A stretch of DNA of 64,000 nucleotides from JADKAV01 sp963732355 (GCA_963732355.1 CAVSZD010000002.1:1-64000); one strand, 5' to 3'; positions 19,262-27,955 are shown, numbered from the stretch's first letter. The notes: generated by a model not told the origin, from the sequence alone. Numbers and translations: made by a program.

Positions 19262-20415
19262 AGCGGAAACTCCACGCTGAGCGCCCACCCGCCTGTCGAA
19301 CGGGGGCCGGCACGCATCCGGCCTCCGAAAAGTGCAGCGCGGTCTCGGATCCCGGCCAGACCCATCTGTGTGCCACCGGCCGTGGACGCTGCCGTCCCCC
19401 GGTCATCGACATCCACCACGATGGAGTCGGGGAGGTAGCGGACGTACAACATGCATCCCGGAGTCCCCGAGTGCTTCATCGCGTTCGCGATCCCTTCCTG
19501 CGCCACCCTGTAGACACAGGCCTGAACCGCTGCCGGTACGGGAACGGGCACACCCTCAACCTGGAAACCGACCTTGAAACCGCCAGCCGAGGTCCGGCGG
19601 GCGAGGCCCTCCAAGTCGTCAATGGTGGGAACCGCGCTGCGGTCCTCCGAGGGGTCGTCACGCACGATCATGAGAAGCGTCCTCAACTGCCCGACAGCCT
19701 CTAGCGCGGTGTCGTGCGCGGCGACGACGGCCTCATGTGCCCGCTGCGGGTCAGCCTCCCAAGCATGATCGGCAGCCGAGGTCTGTAGAACCACGGCGCC
19801 GAGGCTGTGCGACAGGATGTCGTGCAGCTCCCGAGCCACCCGGGATCGTTCGTCCTGCACAGCCCCGCGGGTATTCGCCGCCGATTCCAGCTGGACGAGT
19901 TCACGCAGAGCGATGTTCGCCGCACTCAGTTCACGCAGCCGCCGCGCCAGCCACCCCCCGGACGCAGCGAGACCGCAGGCCACTGCCACGAAGGCCATTT
20001 GCCCCAACGCTTCGGGCAAGGGTCCCCACGCCATGACCACGGCGAAACCGACGATGCTCGCCCCGACGGCTGGCCATGGCACCCCGTACGCAGTTGCGGA
20101 GTAGCACGCCGCCAACGCGATGAGAAGAGAACTGCCAGCCTGGTACGAGCCGTAGAGCACACAGACCGCCGAAAGCATGGACAGCGAAGCAACGAGTGCG
20201 AGCGCCGGATGCCATCTGCGGGCCACGAGCACGATGCCGGCAAGCCCGACCAAGATCGCAGTGACCCACCCCGGGTTGGGGTACTCGTCCGATGTGAGAC
20301 CGGCGGCGAAGCCGTACCCACCGAGCAGCACCGCAACCAGTAGATCCAGGGTCACCCGGCGCCACGCCGATCGCTCGGGAAGGACCTCCAGGCGTCCAGC
20401 TGTCGGTGTGGCCAC
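19258..20415 (-). CDS. Membrane sensor histidine kinase (HisKA_3 type)
   Basis: 385 aa. Six hydrophobic segments occupy residues 20-160 with no large extracellular domain, suggesting an intramembrane sensor. The dimerisation/phosphoacceptor helix has ERSRVARELHDILSHSLG with His at about 198. The HATPase domain shows the N-box EGIANAMKHS (about 308-316) and a G-box near GLAGIRDRA. A DesK/LiaS-like architecture. The signal is unknown. The GTG start has TATTCT 6 nt upstream and no SD. Confidence 0.92.
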   Translation of the reverse strand: MATPTAGRLEVLPERSAWRRVTLDLLVAVLLGGYGFAAGLTSDEYPNPGWVTAILVGLAGIVLVARRWHPALALVASLSMLSAVCVLYGSYQAGSSLLIALAACYSATAYGVPWPAVGASIVGFAVVMAWGPLPEALGQMAFVAVACGLAASGGWLARRLRELSAANIALRELVQLESAANTRGAVQDERSRVARELHDILSHSLGAVVLQTSAADHAWEADPQRAHEAVVAAHDTALEAVGQLRTLLMIVRDDPSEDRSAVPTIDDLEGLARRTSAGGFKVGFQVEGVPVPVPAAVQACVYRVAQEGIANAMKHSGTPGCMLYVRYLPDSIVVDVDDRGTAASTAGGTQMGLAGIRDRAALFGGRMRAGPRSTGGWALSVEFPL

Positions 20416-20421
20416 GCCCGG

Positions 20422-20446
20422 AGAATAGCCGAGGCTGACCTGTCAA
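20422..20446 (-). promoter_or_regulatory. Candidate promoter of the histidine kinase gene
   Basis: TATTCT (20427-20422) lies 6 nt before the GTG, and TTGACA (20446-20441) lies 13 bp further upstream. The hexamers are good but the 13-bp spacing is too short for a standard sigma-70 promoter. The -10 is therefore the more credible half, implying a leaderless transcript. Confidence 0.35.
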
Positions 20447-20571
20447 GCGTCTACCGAAAGACATACAAACCGCCCTCTCCGCGGGCAGACGACGTGCCGG
20501 TCTTGGCTTCCTAGCCTTTGTGACGACGGCTCGCGACCCACGCGGCCGACCGCCCCCAGAGGAGACAACCC

Positions 20572-21195
20572 ATGCAACGGTTCCTTTCATTCGGATACCT
20601 GATGGCGATGATCGGCGGGCTGATGCTGGCTGCTGGCTCTGGGCTGCAGGCCCTTGCGACGGACCCGCAACTGTCGGTGGCTGCACCCACAGCCATGTTC
20701 GCAACGTCGGCAGTGATGCGACTTGTCGGCGCCAGCGCCATGATCATCGGCTTGACTGCCATCTACCTGGGTTGCGCCGAACGGGCTGGACGTTTTGGAC
20801 TGACGGCCTATGTCTTGGTTGTGGCCAACATGGTTCTGCAGACAGGCTGGATGTGGGCCGACACGTTCCTGGCACCGACCTTGGCCGACGTCGCTCCTGG
20901 AGTACTCGACGGCACAGTGAACGCGCCGCGACTCTCGATCGCGTTCCTGACCGCGTGGATCATGAACGCTTCAATCGCGCTGCTCGGAGTTGCAGTGCTT
21001 CGATCCAGAGGCCTGCCGCGCACAGTGGGCATCTCGCTGATCGTCATGGGTGCGGTGACTCTGATACCGCTACCCGTGGATGGGCCGGTCTACGAGGTCG
21101 TCATCGGCCTCGCGTGCGCCGTCGCGGGCCGGTCCGCCCGGCGAAGCCTGACGAGCGGAATCCCCGTGGAAGCAGCCCGGGTCAAGGCGGCCTGA
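20572..21195 (+). CDS. Integral membrane protein of unknown function
   Basis: 207 aa with about six hydrophobic helices (for example YLMAMIGGLMLAAG, AYVLVVANMVLQTGW, TVGISLIVMGAVTL) and short loops. AGAGGAGACAACCC before the ATG is a strong ribosome site. It reads away from the two-component pair across a 156-bp region, a typical place for a regulated target such as a transporter accessory or sensor partner. I do not recognise the family with confidence. Confidence 0.75.
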   Translation: MQRFLSFGYLMAMIGGLMLAAGSGLQALATDPQLSVAAPTAMFATSAVMRLVGASAMIIGLTAIYLGCAERAGRFGLTAYVLVVANMVLQTGWMWADTFLAPTLADVAPGVLDGTVNAPRLSIAFLTAWIMNASIALLGVAVLRSRGLPRTVGISLIVMGAVTLIPLPVDGPVYEVVIGLACAVAGRSARRSLTSGIPVEAARVKAA

Positions 21196-21241
21196 CCACA
21201 TGCCTGCGCCACTCAGCAGTGATGCGGTGCAGGATGGCGAC

Positions 21242-22174
21242 ATGCACGCCGACACCACCAACCTCGGTCACGAGGTCTTCATGATGGACACACGCATGGG
21301 CGGCTACGAGGCGATCACCTCGTCGTACCTCATTCGTTCCTCGCGACCGTGCCTCGTGGAGACCGGCACTGCACGATCGGCACCCGTGGTGGTCGAGCAG
21401 TTGCAGCGACTCGGAATCGGGCCCGAGGACCTGGCGACCATCGTGGTGACCCACATCCATCTCGACCACGCAGGTGGCGTGGGAGATCTGGCGCAGACCT
21501 TTCCACGGGCGGAGGTGGTCGTGCAGGAACGCGGTGCCCGCCATCTGGCTGATCCCAGTCGGCTGGTGGCGAGCGCGCACCGGGTCTTCGGCGAATCCAT
21601 GGACCGACTTTTCGGTGATCTGCGACCGACAGCGGCGGAGCGCATCGTGTCGATCGCACAGCGAGGAACGGTCGACCTCGGGGACGGCCGGTCGTTGGCC
21701 GCATTTCACAACCCGGGTCATGCCAGCCACCACATCGGACTGGTTGATTCGGCCACCGGCGACCTGTATACCGGTGATGCCGTCGGGGTCTACGTGCCCG
21801 AAACGGCCGATGTGCGGCCCGCCACACCGCCGCCCGACTTCGACCTCGACCTCACGTTGAACTCCCTGCAGGCGATGCGCGATGTGAAACCTTCCCGGCT
21901 GCTCTTCAGCCACTTCGGGCCGGTGACCGACATCGACGAGACGCTCGACGCATCAGTTGACGAGTTGCACGCCTGGGTTGACGCAGTGCGTCTCGCGCGC
22001 GACGTGTCGCCAGACATGGACCATGCCGTGGCAATGGTTCGCGAGAAGGACCGTGCTCGGCACGTGGCCCTGTACGAGGACCCCGACCTGTTGGCCAAGC
22101 AGGAGGAACTGTCAGGCACGGCCGCAAACGTCGCGGGGATCATGCGCTGGCTGGACATGCAGTCCCAGCAATGA
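21242..22174 (+). CDS. MBL-fold metallo-hydrolase
   Basis: 310 aa from the ATG at 21242. Metal ligands are visible as THIHLDHAGG (His71, His73, Asp75, His76), NPGHASHHIGL, TGDAVG and FSHFG, the ordered motifs of metallo-beta-lactamase-fold hydrolases of the glyoxalase II-like branch. An in-frame ATG at 21200 exists, but AGGATGG before 21242 and the position of conserved sequence favour the later start. The substrate is not predictable. It ends 4 bp from the convergent trmH-type gene, with no visible terminator. Confidence 0.85.
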   Translation: MHADTTNLGHEVFMMDTRMGGYEAITSSYLIRSSRPCLVETGTARSAPVVVEQLQRLGIGPEDLATIVVTHIHLDHAGGVGDLAQTFPRAEVVVQERGARHLADPSRLVASAHRVFGESMDRLFGDLRPTAAERIVSIAQRGTVDLGDGRSLAAFHNPGHASHHIGLVDSATGDLYTGDAVGVYVPETADVRPATPPPDFDLDLTLNSLQAMRDVKPSRLLFSHFGPVTDIDETLDASVDELHAWVDAVRLARDVSPDMDHAVAMVREKDRARHVALYEDPDLLAKQEELSGTAANVAGIMRWLDMQSQQ

Positions 22175-22178
22175 ATAG

Positions 22179-22928
22179 TCAGCGGTTCTGAGCCAGGGCG
22201 CTCGCGTAGAGGCACACCGCAGCCGCAGAGGCCAGATTGAGCGACTCTGCCTTGCCGAAGATCGGGATCGACACAGTGGGCAGGCCCAGGTCGGGCAGCC
22301 CGTGGGCTTCGTTGCCGAAGACCCAGGCTGTGGGCTTTGCGAGGTCAAGTTCATCCAGACTGCGCTGGGCGGAGCCGGACGTGGCAAGAACCTGCACGCC
22401 GTCGGTCGGCACGTCCGCGAGGTGGCAGACCGTGAACGGGACGTGGAACAGCGATCCGGCGGTACTGCGCACGCACTTGCCGTTGTACGGATCCACCGAC
22501 TCACCCGTGAAGTAGACGGCGTCAGCACCAGCCGCATCGGCGGTGCGCAGGATCGTCCCCGCATTACCTGGGTCCCGGACGTCGTGCAGCACCACGAGCA
22601 GGCGGGGATCGGTCGGCGGCTGGAACGGCAGGAACCGGCTGACTGCGGCGATGCCCTGTGGGTGAACCGTCTCGGTCATCGCCAGGAGCACCGGTTCGGG
22701 GACCTCAGTCACCTTCACGCCCGCTTGCCGTGCTGCATCAGCGATTGCGGACTCCCCCACCACAAACACTTCGTCAAGGGAGTCGGCGTGGAACAGCACA
22801 GCCTCGCGGACGGCCTGCGGTCCCTCGACCAGGAAGCGATGGACCTGCTGGCGAAACTTGCGCTGGGCCAGACGCCGAACGGCCCCAACCCGATCGGACT
22901 TGACCGAGGTGGGACCGTTCGTTGTCAT
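22179..22928 (-). CDS. TrmH/SpoU-family RNA 2'-O-methyltransferase
   Basis: SAM-dependent SPOUT-class methyltransferase, 249 aa. The N-terminal L30e-like substrate-binding domain contains RFLVEGPQAVREA. The knot-fold motifs follow: DVRDPGNAGTILRTADAAG (motif 1), FGNEAHGLP (motif 2) and SLNLASAAAVCLY (motif 3). It starts 5 nt after rplT, continuing the infC-rpmI-rplT operon, an arrangement common in actinobacteria. The exact rRNA or tRNA target is unknown. Confidence 0.92.
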   Translation of the reverse strand: MTTNGPTSVKSDRVGAVRRLAQRKFRQQVHRFLVEGPQAVREAVLFHADSLDEVFVVGESAIADAARQAGVKVTEVPEPVLLAMTETVHPQGIAAVSRFLPFQPPTDPRLLVVLHDVRDPGNAGTILRTADAAGADAVYFTGESVDPYNGKCVRSTAGSLFHVPFTVCHLADVPTDGVQVLATSGSAQRSLDELDLAKPTAWVFGNEAHGLPDLGLPTVSIPIFGKAESLNLASAAAVCLYASALAQNR

Positions 22929-22933
22929 GGGCC

Positions 22934-23299
22934 TCAGGCGGCCGCGGGCAGAGCCGCCTTGGCGGTCTCCACCAGCGTTGCAAAAGCCTTCTCGTCGTTG
23001 ACTGCCAACTCCGCGAGCATGCGGCGGTCGACCTCGACGCCGGCAAGGCGCAGACCCTGGATGAACCGGTTGTAGGTCATGCCGTTGGCGCGGGCCGCGG
23101 CGTTGATCCGCTGGATCCACAGACGACGGAAGTCGCCCTTGCGGTCCCTGCGGTGGTCGTAGGCGTAGACACCGGAGTGGGTGATCTGCTCCTTGGCCTT
23201 GCGGTAAAGCCGGGAACGCTGGCCCCGGTACCCGCTGGCCTTCTCAAGGGTGCTGCGGCGCTTCTTCTGCGCGTTAACCGCGCGCTTCACACGTGCCAT
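22934..23299 (-). CDS. rplT: 50S ribosomal protein L20
   Basis: 121 aa, full length. Starts MARVKRAVNAQKKRR and contains the conserved SGYRGQRSRLYRKAKEQ and WIQRINAAAR. SD GAGGAGG before the ATG. Third gene of infC-rpmI-rplT. It binds domain I of 23S rRNA and is needed early in 50S assembly. Confidence 0.98.
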   Translation of the reverse strand: MARVKRAVNAQKKRRSTLEKASGYRGQRSRLYRKAKEQITHSGVYAYDHRRDRKGDFRRLWIQRINAAARANGMTYNRFIQGLRLAGVEVDRRMLAELAVNDEKAFATLVETAKAALPAAA

Positions 23300-23312
23300 T
23301 TGTCAGTCCTCC

Positions 23313-23510
23313 TCAGCGCTCGCCCAGAAGGCGCTTGGCGATCTTCGTGTCTCCAGGGCTCAACACCTGGTCCCTGCGCAGCCGGCGCTTGCGGCGCGAC
23401 GACTTCTGCTCGTACATGTGCTGGTTGTTCGCCTGCTCACGCATGATCTTGCCTCTACCCGTCTTGCGCAGACGCTTCTTGGCGCCGCTGTGGGTCTTCA
23501 TCTTCGGCAT
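23313..23510 (-). CDS. rpmI: 50S ribosomal protein L35
   Basis: 65 aa, basic. Starts MPKMKTHSGAKKRLRKTGRGK, the family consensus. The SD (TAGGAGA) overlaps the infC stop codon, giving tight coupling. Second gene of the infC operon. Confidence 0.98.
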   Translation of the reverse strand: MPKMKTHSGAKKRLRKTGRGKIMREQANNQHMYEQKSSRRKRRLRRDQVLSPGDTKIAKRLLGER

Positions 23511-23518
23511 GTCTTCTC

Positions 23519-24064
23519 CTACTCCTGGCCGTTCTGCTCCCGGCCGCCGGTCTTCTTCCGGTGCGGCGCGAGAACCATGATCATGTTTCGTCCGTCTTGC
23601 TTGGGTGCTGCTTCAACGAAACCCAGCTCTTCAACGTCATCTGCCAACCTCGACAGCAGCCTGAACCCGAGTTCGGGACGGGACTGCTCACGACCGCGGA
23701 ACATGATGGTCACCTTGACCTTGTCCCCCTGACCGAGGAACCGCACGATGTGACCTTTCTTGGTCTCATAGTCGTGCTTGTCGATCTTCGGTCGGAGTTT
23801 CATCTCCTTGATGACCGTGTGGGTCTGGTTGCGGCGAGCCTCACGGGCCTTCTGCGCGGTCTCGTACTTGTACTTGCCGTAGTCCATGAGCTTGCAGACT
23901 GGCGGCTTGGCCATGGGGGCCACTTCGACAAGATCGAGGTCGGACTCCGCTGCGAGTCGCAGGGCGTCCTCCACTCGGACGATCCCGACCTGCTCGCCAT
24001 TGGGGCCGACAAGCCGGACCTCCGGAACCCGGATGCGGTCGTTGACGCGTGGTTCTTCGCTGAT
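23519..24064 (-). CDS. infC: Translation initiation factor IF-3, ATC start
   Basis: Binds 30S and checks start-codon/initiator pairing. From the ATC at 24064 the protein is 181 aa and begins SEEPRVNDRIRVPEVRLVG, which matches the actinobacterial N-terminus. AAGGAGG lies 6 nt before this ATC, the strongest ribosome site nearby. A TTG nine codons upstream (24091) lacks an SD. infC genes are known to use AUU/AUC starts, which IF-3 discriminates against, giving autoregulation. The PVCKLMDYGKYKYE and MFRGREQSRPELG blocks are intact. Confidence 0.93.
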   Translation of the reverse strand: MSEEPRVNDRIRVPEVRLVGPNGEQVGIVRVEDALRLAAESDLDLVEVAPMAKPPVCKLMDYGKYKYETAQKAREARRNQTHTVIKEMKLRPKIDKHDYETKKGHIVRFLGQGDKVKVTIMFRGREQSRPELGFRLLSRLADDVEELGFVEAAPKQDGRNMIMVLAPHRKKTGGREQNGQE

Positions 24065-24208
24065 GTGGCGCCTCCTTCGTTGCGTTGGCAAACGGAAAGG
24101 CGCACCTGGCTAGGCCAGGCACCCGCAGACCACCGAACTTGAGTTCGGGAGGTGGGAACGGACGTTCCGCTTGCACAGGGTGTCGAGGTGTTCGACTTTC
24201 TCAGGGTA
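24065..24208 (-). promoter_or_regulatory. Structured infC leader with hairpins
   Basis: Four short perfect hairpins are visible: GTCGA/TCGAC (24182-24196), GGAACG/CGTTCC (24155-24168), CCGAAC/GTTCGG (24133-24148) and CCTGGC/GCCAGG (24105-24119). A -10-like TACCCT lies at 24208-24203 on the minus strand. Leaders of infC operons in other bacteria carry L20- or IF-3-responsive elements. Whether this one does is inference. Confidence 0.4.
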
Positions 24209-24219
24209 GCAGGGTCGGC

Positions 24220-24540
24220 TCAGACGGTCTCGGACAGCCATCCGGCCGCCGCACGGCCGAGCCCGGTCCAGTCCGCCGAGCCGGTCCCTGCGAACGCGGC
24301 CATCAACGCCTCCACGGTCCGTTCACCGCCGGTCTCGGGTTCGAGATCGCGCAGATTGTCGTCGCGAACCTGACACAGAGCCACGATGTACGCCAGAGTC
24401 TGCGGATACACGACCCCGCGCTTGTCGAGTTCGGCGTCCACCTCCATGAGCAGGCTGAGGACACTGCGCGTGGTCGCCCCAAGATCGGGGTTGTCCTTCA
24501 GAACACCATCGACAAGGGAGCGCCACTGCGATTCGGCCAT
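24220..24540 (-). CDS. Hypothetical protein (106 aa)
   Basis: Starts MAESQWRSLVDGVLKDNPDL and is largely alpha-helical in composition, with no signal peptide or membrane segment. The ATG at 24540 is preferred to the longer frame. GACAAT lies 6 nt upstream (candidate leaderless -10), and the extension codes Cys/Arg-rich unlikely sequence. It lies just upstream of the infC promoter on the same strand. Family not recognised. Confidence 0.6.
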   Translation of the reverse strand: MAESQWRSLVDGVLKDNPDLGATTRSVLSLLMEVDAELDKRGVVYPQTLAYIVALCQVRDDNLRDLEPETGGERTVEALMAAFAGTGSADWTGLGRAAAGWLSETV

Positions 24541-24615
24541 AACCCTATTGTCCCCTGCGGTCTCGGCCACGCCATCGCGCGTCCGGCAGGCGCACACTTG
24601 AACAGGGAGGTCGAG

Positions 24616-24993
24616 ATGAAGCATTACGCCGTATTGGGCATCATCGTCGCACTGGGGAGTCTGGCCGCGTTGCCCGCGCAGGCCGCGGACCTGACACCGG
24701 TCCTGCAGATAAGCAAGAGTTCCGCTCCGGTTGGCGAGGACGTGCCCTACACGATCACAGTGAAGCCAGCGGCCAAGGCAAAGGGCAAGCGCGTACGGAT
24801 CCAGGTCAAGGGGATTGCCACCTGGCGCAGCTTCGACACGTTCCTGCTTGGGAAGTCGGGCGTGATCAAAGATGACGTCGAGGGCTACCAGCCCGGACTG
24901 GGCAGGTACAGGGTGCTGGTTCTGGGTAAGAACGGCGTGCTCCTGGCAAAATCGCCGGTAACCAGCGTGAGTTGGACTGCGAGGATTCCTTAG
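24616..24993 (+). CDS. Small secreted protein (125 aa)
   Basis: The ATG at 24616 has a strong SD (CAGGGAGGTCGAG). Signal peptide about residues 1-23: MKHYAVLGIIVALGSLAALP then AQAA. The mature part looks like a single beta-sandwich (LQISKSSAPVGEDVPYTITV, KGKRVRIQVKG, GRYRVLVLGKNG), resembling extracellular Ig-like modules. Its 3' end overlaps the convergent gene by about 4 bp. Function unknown. Confidence 0.7.
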   Translation: MKHYAVLGIIVALGSLAALPAQAADLTPVLQISKSSAPVGEDVPYTITVKPAAKAKGKRVRIQVKGIATWRSFDTFLLGKSGVIKDDVEGYQPGLGRYRVLVLGKNGVLLAKSPVTSVSWTARIP

Positions 24994-26102
24994 CCGGCGC
25001 TACGCCATTTCGACCAGTTGCCCGCTCCGTCACGGACGCGGACGAAGACCCTGCCGGAGCCGGCGACCTTCAGAACCTTTCGGTACTTGACGATCTTGGC
25101 ACTCTTCTTCGGTTTGCCGGTCGAGACCTGAATCGAGGCGATCCCGGACTTGTTGTCCTTGGCCTTGACGCGCAGGGTCCGCTGCGAAGCAGCCAGCGTG
25201 GCGCTGCCGGAACCACCTAGCGTGGCGGAGACAACCTGCGGCTTGACCGTGTCCAGGATGATGTCGTCGGTGTAGGTCTGCTTCTGCCAGCCGTAGGCGA
25301 TGTAGTGGAACTTGACATAGACGGTTCGCGGGATTCGTTCGGCAGCGAACTCGATGACACTCCAGTCGAGCGGGCCTTCTTTTCGGACCTTGATCTCCGT
25401 GGTCTTGGAGGGCGCAAACCCTCCATCGTTGGACACCTTGACTCTGTCCAGAAGACCATCCCAGCCGAGATGCAGTCGCACCTTGGCGGAGTTGGTGAAA
25501 TCGGCACCATCATCGATCGAGATCCCCGGCTCCCGGTCCTGCGGCGCGGCTGGCAGCACGACCACTGGCATGCTCCACGAAGCAGTCCCCAGCGCACCGC
25601 AATCGAGAGCCAGGTCGGCCTGACTGGTGCCAACCTTGGAGGTGACGTCAGTGAGTGGAGGCCCCTGGAGCAAGGTGCCGCCGTTCGGAAGATACAAGGG
25701 CATCAGCAGCCACTCGCCACTGCCGCCGCCAGCAGCCAGCGCGGGCCCCGAGTAGGCATCCCGCCCTTCTAGGCGCACAGACGGCTGACAACTCCCACTG
25801 GCGCCGAATGGCGCACTGGACTTGGCTGCCCACACCAGACGCGCCGATTCAAGGCCCTCTGTCATGTACCAGCCGATCGGATCAGCGTTCTTCAGCGCCC
25901 TGGGGTCGGTTGGGAGCGTGCCGATGATCGCAAGGGTCTGGTCAGGTTGGGCGTCCAGGTAGGCCTGGGTGATCGTGCCGGTGTAGACGGGTGCCGGGTC
26001 CGCGGCTTCGGCGTTCGACGCTGCCATCCCCGAGGCCAAGAAGATCACCAGTCCTGAGGCGATAGCAGGGCCCATCGAATCTGCTCTCCCTGACTTCATC
26101 AC
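24990..26102 (-). CDS. Secreted protein with C-terminal Ig-like segment
   Basis: 370 aa. Signal peptide at the N-terminus (hydrophobic IASGLVIFLASGMAASN then AEAAD). The C-terminal third reads like a repeated extracellular Ig-like domain (VKAKDNKSGIASIQVSTG and VFVRVRDGAGNWSKW), common in actinobacterial surface proteins. The GTG at 26102 lies 7 nt after GGGAGG. An ATG directly follows it and could also be used. Role unknown; probably cell-surface or extracellular. Confidence 0.75.
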   Translation of the reverse strand: MMKSGRADSMGPAIASGLVIFLASGMAASNAEAADPAPVYTGTITQAYLDAQPDQTLAIIGTLPTDPRALKNADPIGWYMTEGLESARLVWAAKSSAPFGASGSCQPSVRLEGRDAYSGPALAAGGGSGEWLLMPLYLPNGGTLLQGPPLTDVTSKVGTSQADLALDCGALGTASWSMPVVVLPAAPQDREPGISIDDGADFTNSAKVRLHLGWDGLLDRVKVSNDGGFAPSKTTEIKVRKEGPLDWSVIEFAAERIPRTVYVKFHYIAYGWQKQTYTDDIILDTVKPQVVSATLGGSGSATLAASQRTLRVKAKDNKSGIASIQVSTGKPKKSAKIVKYRKVLKVAGSGRVFVRVRDGAGNWSKWRSAG

Positions 26103-26343
26103 GCCACTACCTCCCGCTTCGACCGGCGGCCCCCACAGTCATCAACGGGCACCGAGCGAGGGCGCGAACTTGCCGTGTGAACTGTCCTGCGGCGCTTGAA
26201 CCCTTCGATCTCCTTGCGCGGCGTCCCCGTTGAAGCGTGGATGGATCCCCACCGGTTGAAGCCCCCAACAGCGTGTGTGCCTACGTCAACTGCCACCCAG
26301 ACTCGCATTACCCCGTACCTCTCCCCGTAACGTCGCCACGATC
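26103..26343. other. Intergenic region, no confident gene
   Basis: 241 bp between the secreted protein and the APH-fold gene. A possible 69-codon frame on the minus strand (26308-26099, ATG start, preceded by GGGGAGAGG) ends inside the next gene's start. Its Arg-rich composition and lack of similarity argue against it. No hairpin or repeat stands out. Confidence 0.4.
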
Positions 26344-27420
26344 CTACTGCGCGGTCAACTCCACCAGGTGGTCCACTGTGCGGTTGATGCGCATCAGATA
26401 GGGCAGATCGAAAGCCGCCCCGAAGATCAGTTGCATACCCACTCGGTCGAAGGACTGGACGCGGAACTCGGCAGCGGCGGCGGCCGCGTACAACTCCGGA
26501 TCCACATCCAGCCCGTTGTCGGCAAGAGCCTGCCAATGGGTCGCCAGCAGGTGCAGCACTTCATCGAGTTCGGTGTGGGAGTCGAGGGTGAAGGTGAGTA
26601 GTTCGGCCACATCTCGCTGCGGGGTGTTGACCCGGGCGAGTTCCCAGTCCAGGACAACGACTTCGCCTGACTCGCGGAAGCCGACGTTGCGCTGGTTGAA
26701 GTCGTTGTGCACCAGGCACGCGGGCATGGCGTCCTTGGCCCGATGCCACTGATCGATGGTGGCGATGGACTCAAGCCGGCGCGCGAGGGTCGCCGGAGGA
26801 ACCACGTCCGGCAGGCGCTCGGCCGCGTCAGTCAGGATCGCCCGCCACAGTTCGGTGTCAGCGGCGACAGTGCGGGTACTGGGCCGCATGATGGTCCACG
26901 AGAAGTCACGCCCGACGGTGGCAGCGTGGAAGGCAGCAGCGGCCTGCAGTGCCTGTTCGATCCGCTCGGTCGGCCACCGCGCGATGGCCCCACTCGCATC
27001 CAGACCGTCGATCGCGCCGAGGTCTTCGAGCACAAGTGCTGTCTGGCCGTCGGCCTCGAAACGCCCGAGTTCGACCGGCTGCACATCGCGCAGTGCCGGC
27101 AGTTGATACGCGGCGGGCTCTCGGGTGCCGGTGTCACTGGTCTCAGCCGCGGCCTGGAAGGAGCCGTAGGGCGCTGGCAACGAGATCCCCTGCTGCTCGA
27201 CGATCCACGGGATCAGGGTCTGACCGATGCCGCGGGCCGGGTTCACTTTGACGATGACCTGGCCGTCCGCAACGGTCGCCTTGAGCACGCCGTACAGATC
27301 GCCGGGATCGTCTCCATACTTGACCGTCAGCCACGGCTGACCCGCGTCGTCGGGGATCTGCAGGTCGGGCTCCTCGCCAAGCAGTCGACGCAGCCCCTCC
27401 ACTACCTGTTCTGCGAGCAC
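26344..27420 (-). CDS. Aminoglycoside-phosphotransferase-fold (APH) kinase-like protein
   Basis: 358 aa. The C-terminal half carries the APH/choline-kinase catalytic loop, CLVHNDFNQRNVGF (catalytic Asp followed by Asn), and the metal-binding VVLDWELA (about 235-260). The N-terminal part is weakly conserved. This fold phosphorylates small molecules in many pathways, and a link to antibiotic resistance should not be assumed. The GTG start has TACGCT 6 nt upstream and no SD, suggesting a leaderless mRNA. It stands alone. Confidence 0.75.
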   Translation of the reverse strand: MLAEQVVEGLRRLLGEEPDLQIPDDAGQPWLTVKYGDDPGDLYGVLKATVADGQVIVKVNPARGIGQTLIPWIVEQQGISLPAPYGSFQAAAETSDTGTREPAAYQLPALRDVQPVELGRFEADGQTALVLEDLGAIDGLDASGAIARWPTERIEQALQAAAAFHAATVGRDFSWTIMRPSTRTVAADTELWRAILTDAAERLPDVVPPATLARRLESIATIDQWHRAKDAMPACLVHNDFNQRNVGFRESGEVVVLDWELARVNTPQRDVAELLTFTLDSHTELDEVLHLLATHWQALADNGLDVDPELYAAAAAAEFRVQSFDRVGMQLIFGAAFDLPYLMRINRTVDHLVELTAQ

Positions 27421-27434
27421 TCCCGCAGCGTAGA

Positions 27435-27867
27435 TCAGTCCTCGGGAGTCCGCGTGCCGGGCAGTAGCAGCACGGGGCTGGTGACTCCGATCGCGAGCGC
27501 AAGCAGGATGCCCGCAGCGGTGATCGCGCTGGTGGCGGCTTCGATCAGGGGCGTCTGGGCCGAGATTCCACCGTTGTCCGCGACGACGACCGATTCAAGT
27601 GCATTCAGAGCTTGGAAGACGGAGAACCCAGGGATCAGGGGTACTACCGCCGCGAAGGCATACACGGGTGAAGCCTCGCCCGTGGCCGGTGACCGTCAGG
27701 CCGACCAAGGTCGCGGTGATCGCCGGATCCGCCTTCAGCGCCAAGGGCCAACGCCACGCGCCGCATCGCACCGTCGATTCGTGCGGTGTAGCCACCGGAC
27801 TTGTGGACCTGCACCCCACCGCGAGCGCCGCCTGAAGGATCTGCTCGAGATCAGCGCGTTCGTCCAC
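27435..27867 (-). pseudogene. Decayed threonine/serine exporter (ThrE-type) remnant
   Basis: Three reading-frame pieces follow one another. GTG-VDERADLEQILQAALAVG opens one frame. A -1 shift then gives VHKSGGYTARIDGAMRRVALALGA, resembling the N-terminal ThrE domain. After a large apparent deletion come PAITATLVGLTVTG and, in another frame, YAFAAVVPLIPGFSVFQAL with a hydrophobic tail, resembling the C-terminal ThrE domain. An intact transporter would need well over 350 aa; only about 140 codons remain. Family assignment is from memory of motifs, so moderate. Confidence 0.55.
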
Positions 27868-27955
27868 GGTGGATCAGGCTAGCGGCGCGGATGGCACGGA
27901 TTCCACAGGCGACACGGGATCCTGGGGCCGCAGCGCGCCGTGACATCCTGAACGC

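Noticed and set aside
26099..26308. 69-codon minus-strand frame before the secreted protein
   Set aside because: Arg-rich, no similarity, ends within the next start codon; a ribosome-like GGGGAGAGG is its only support.
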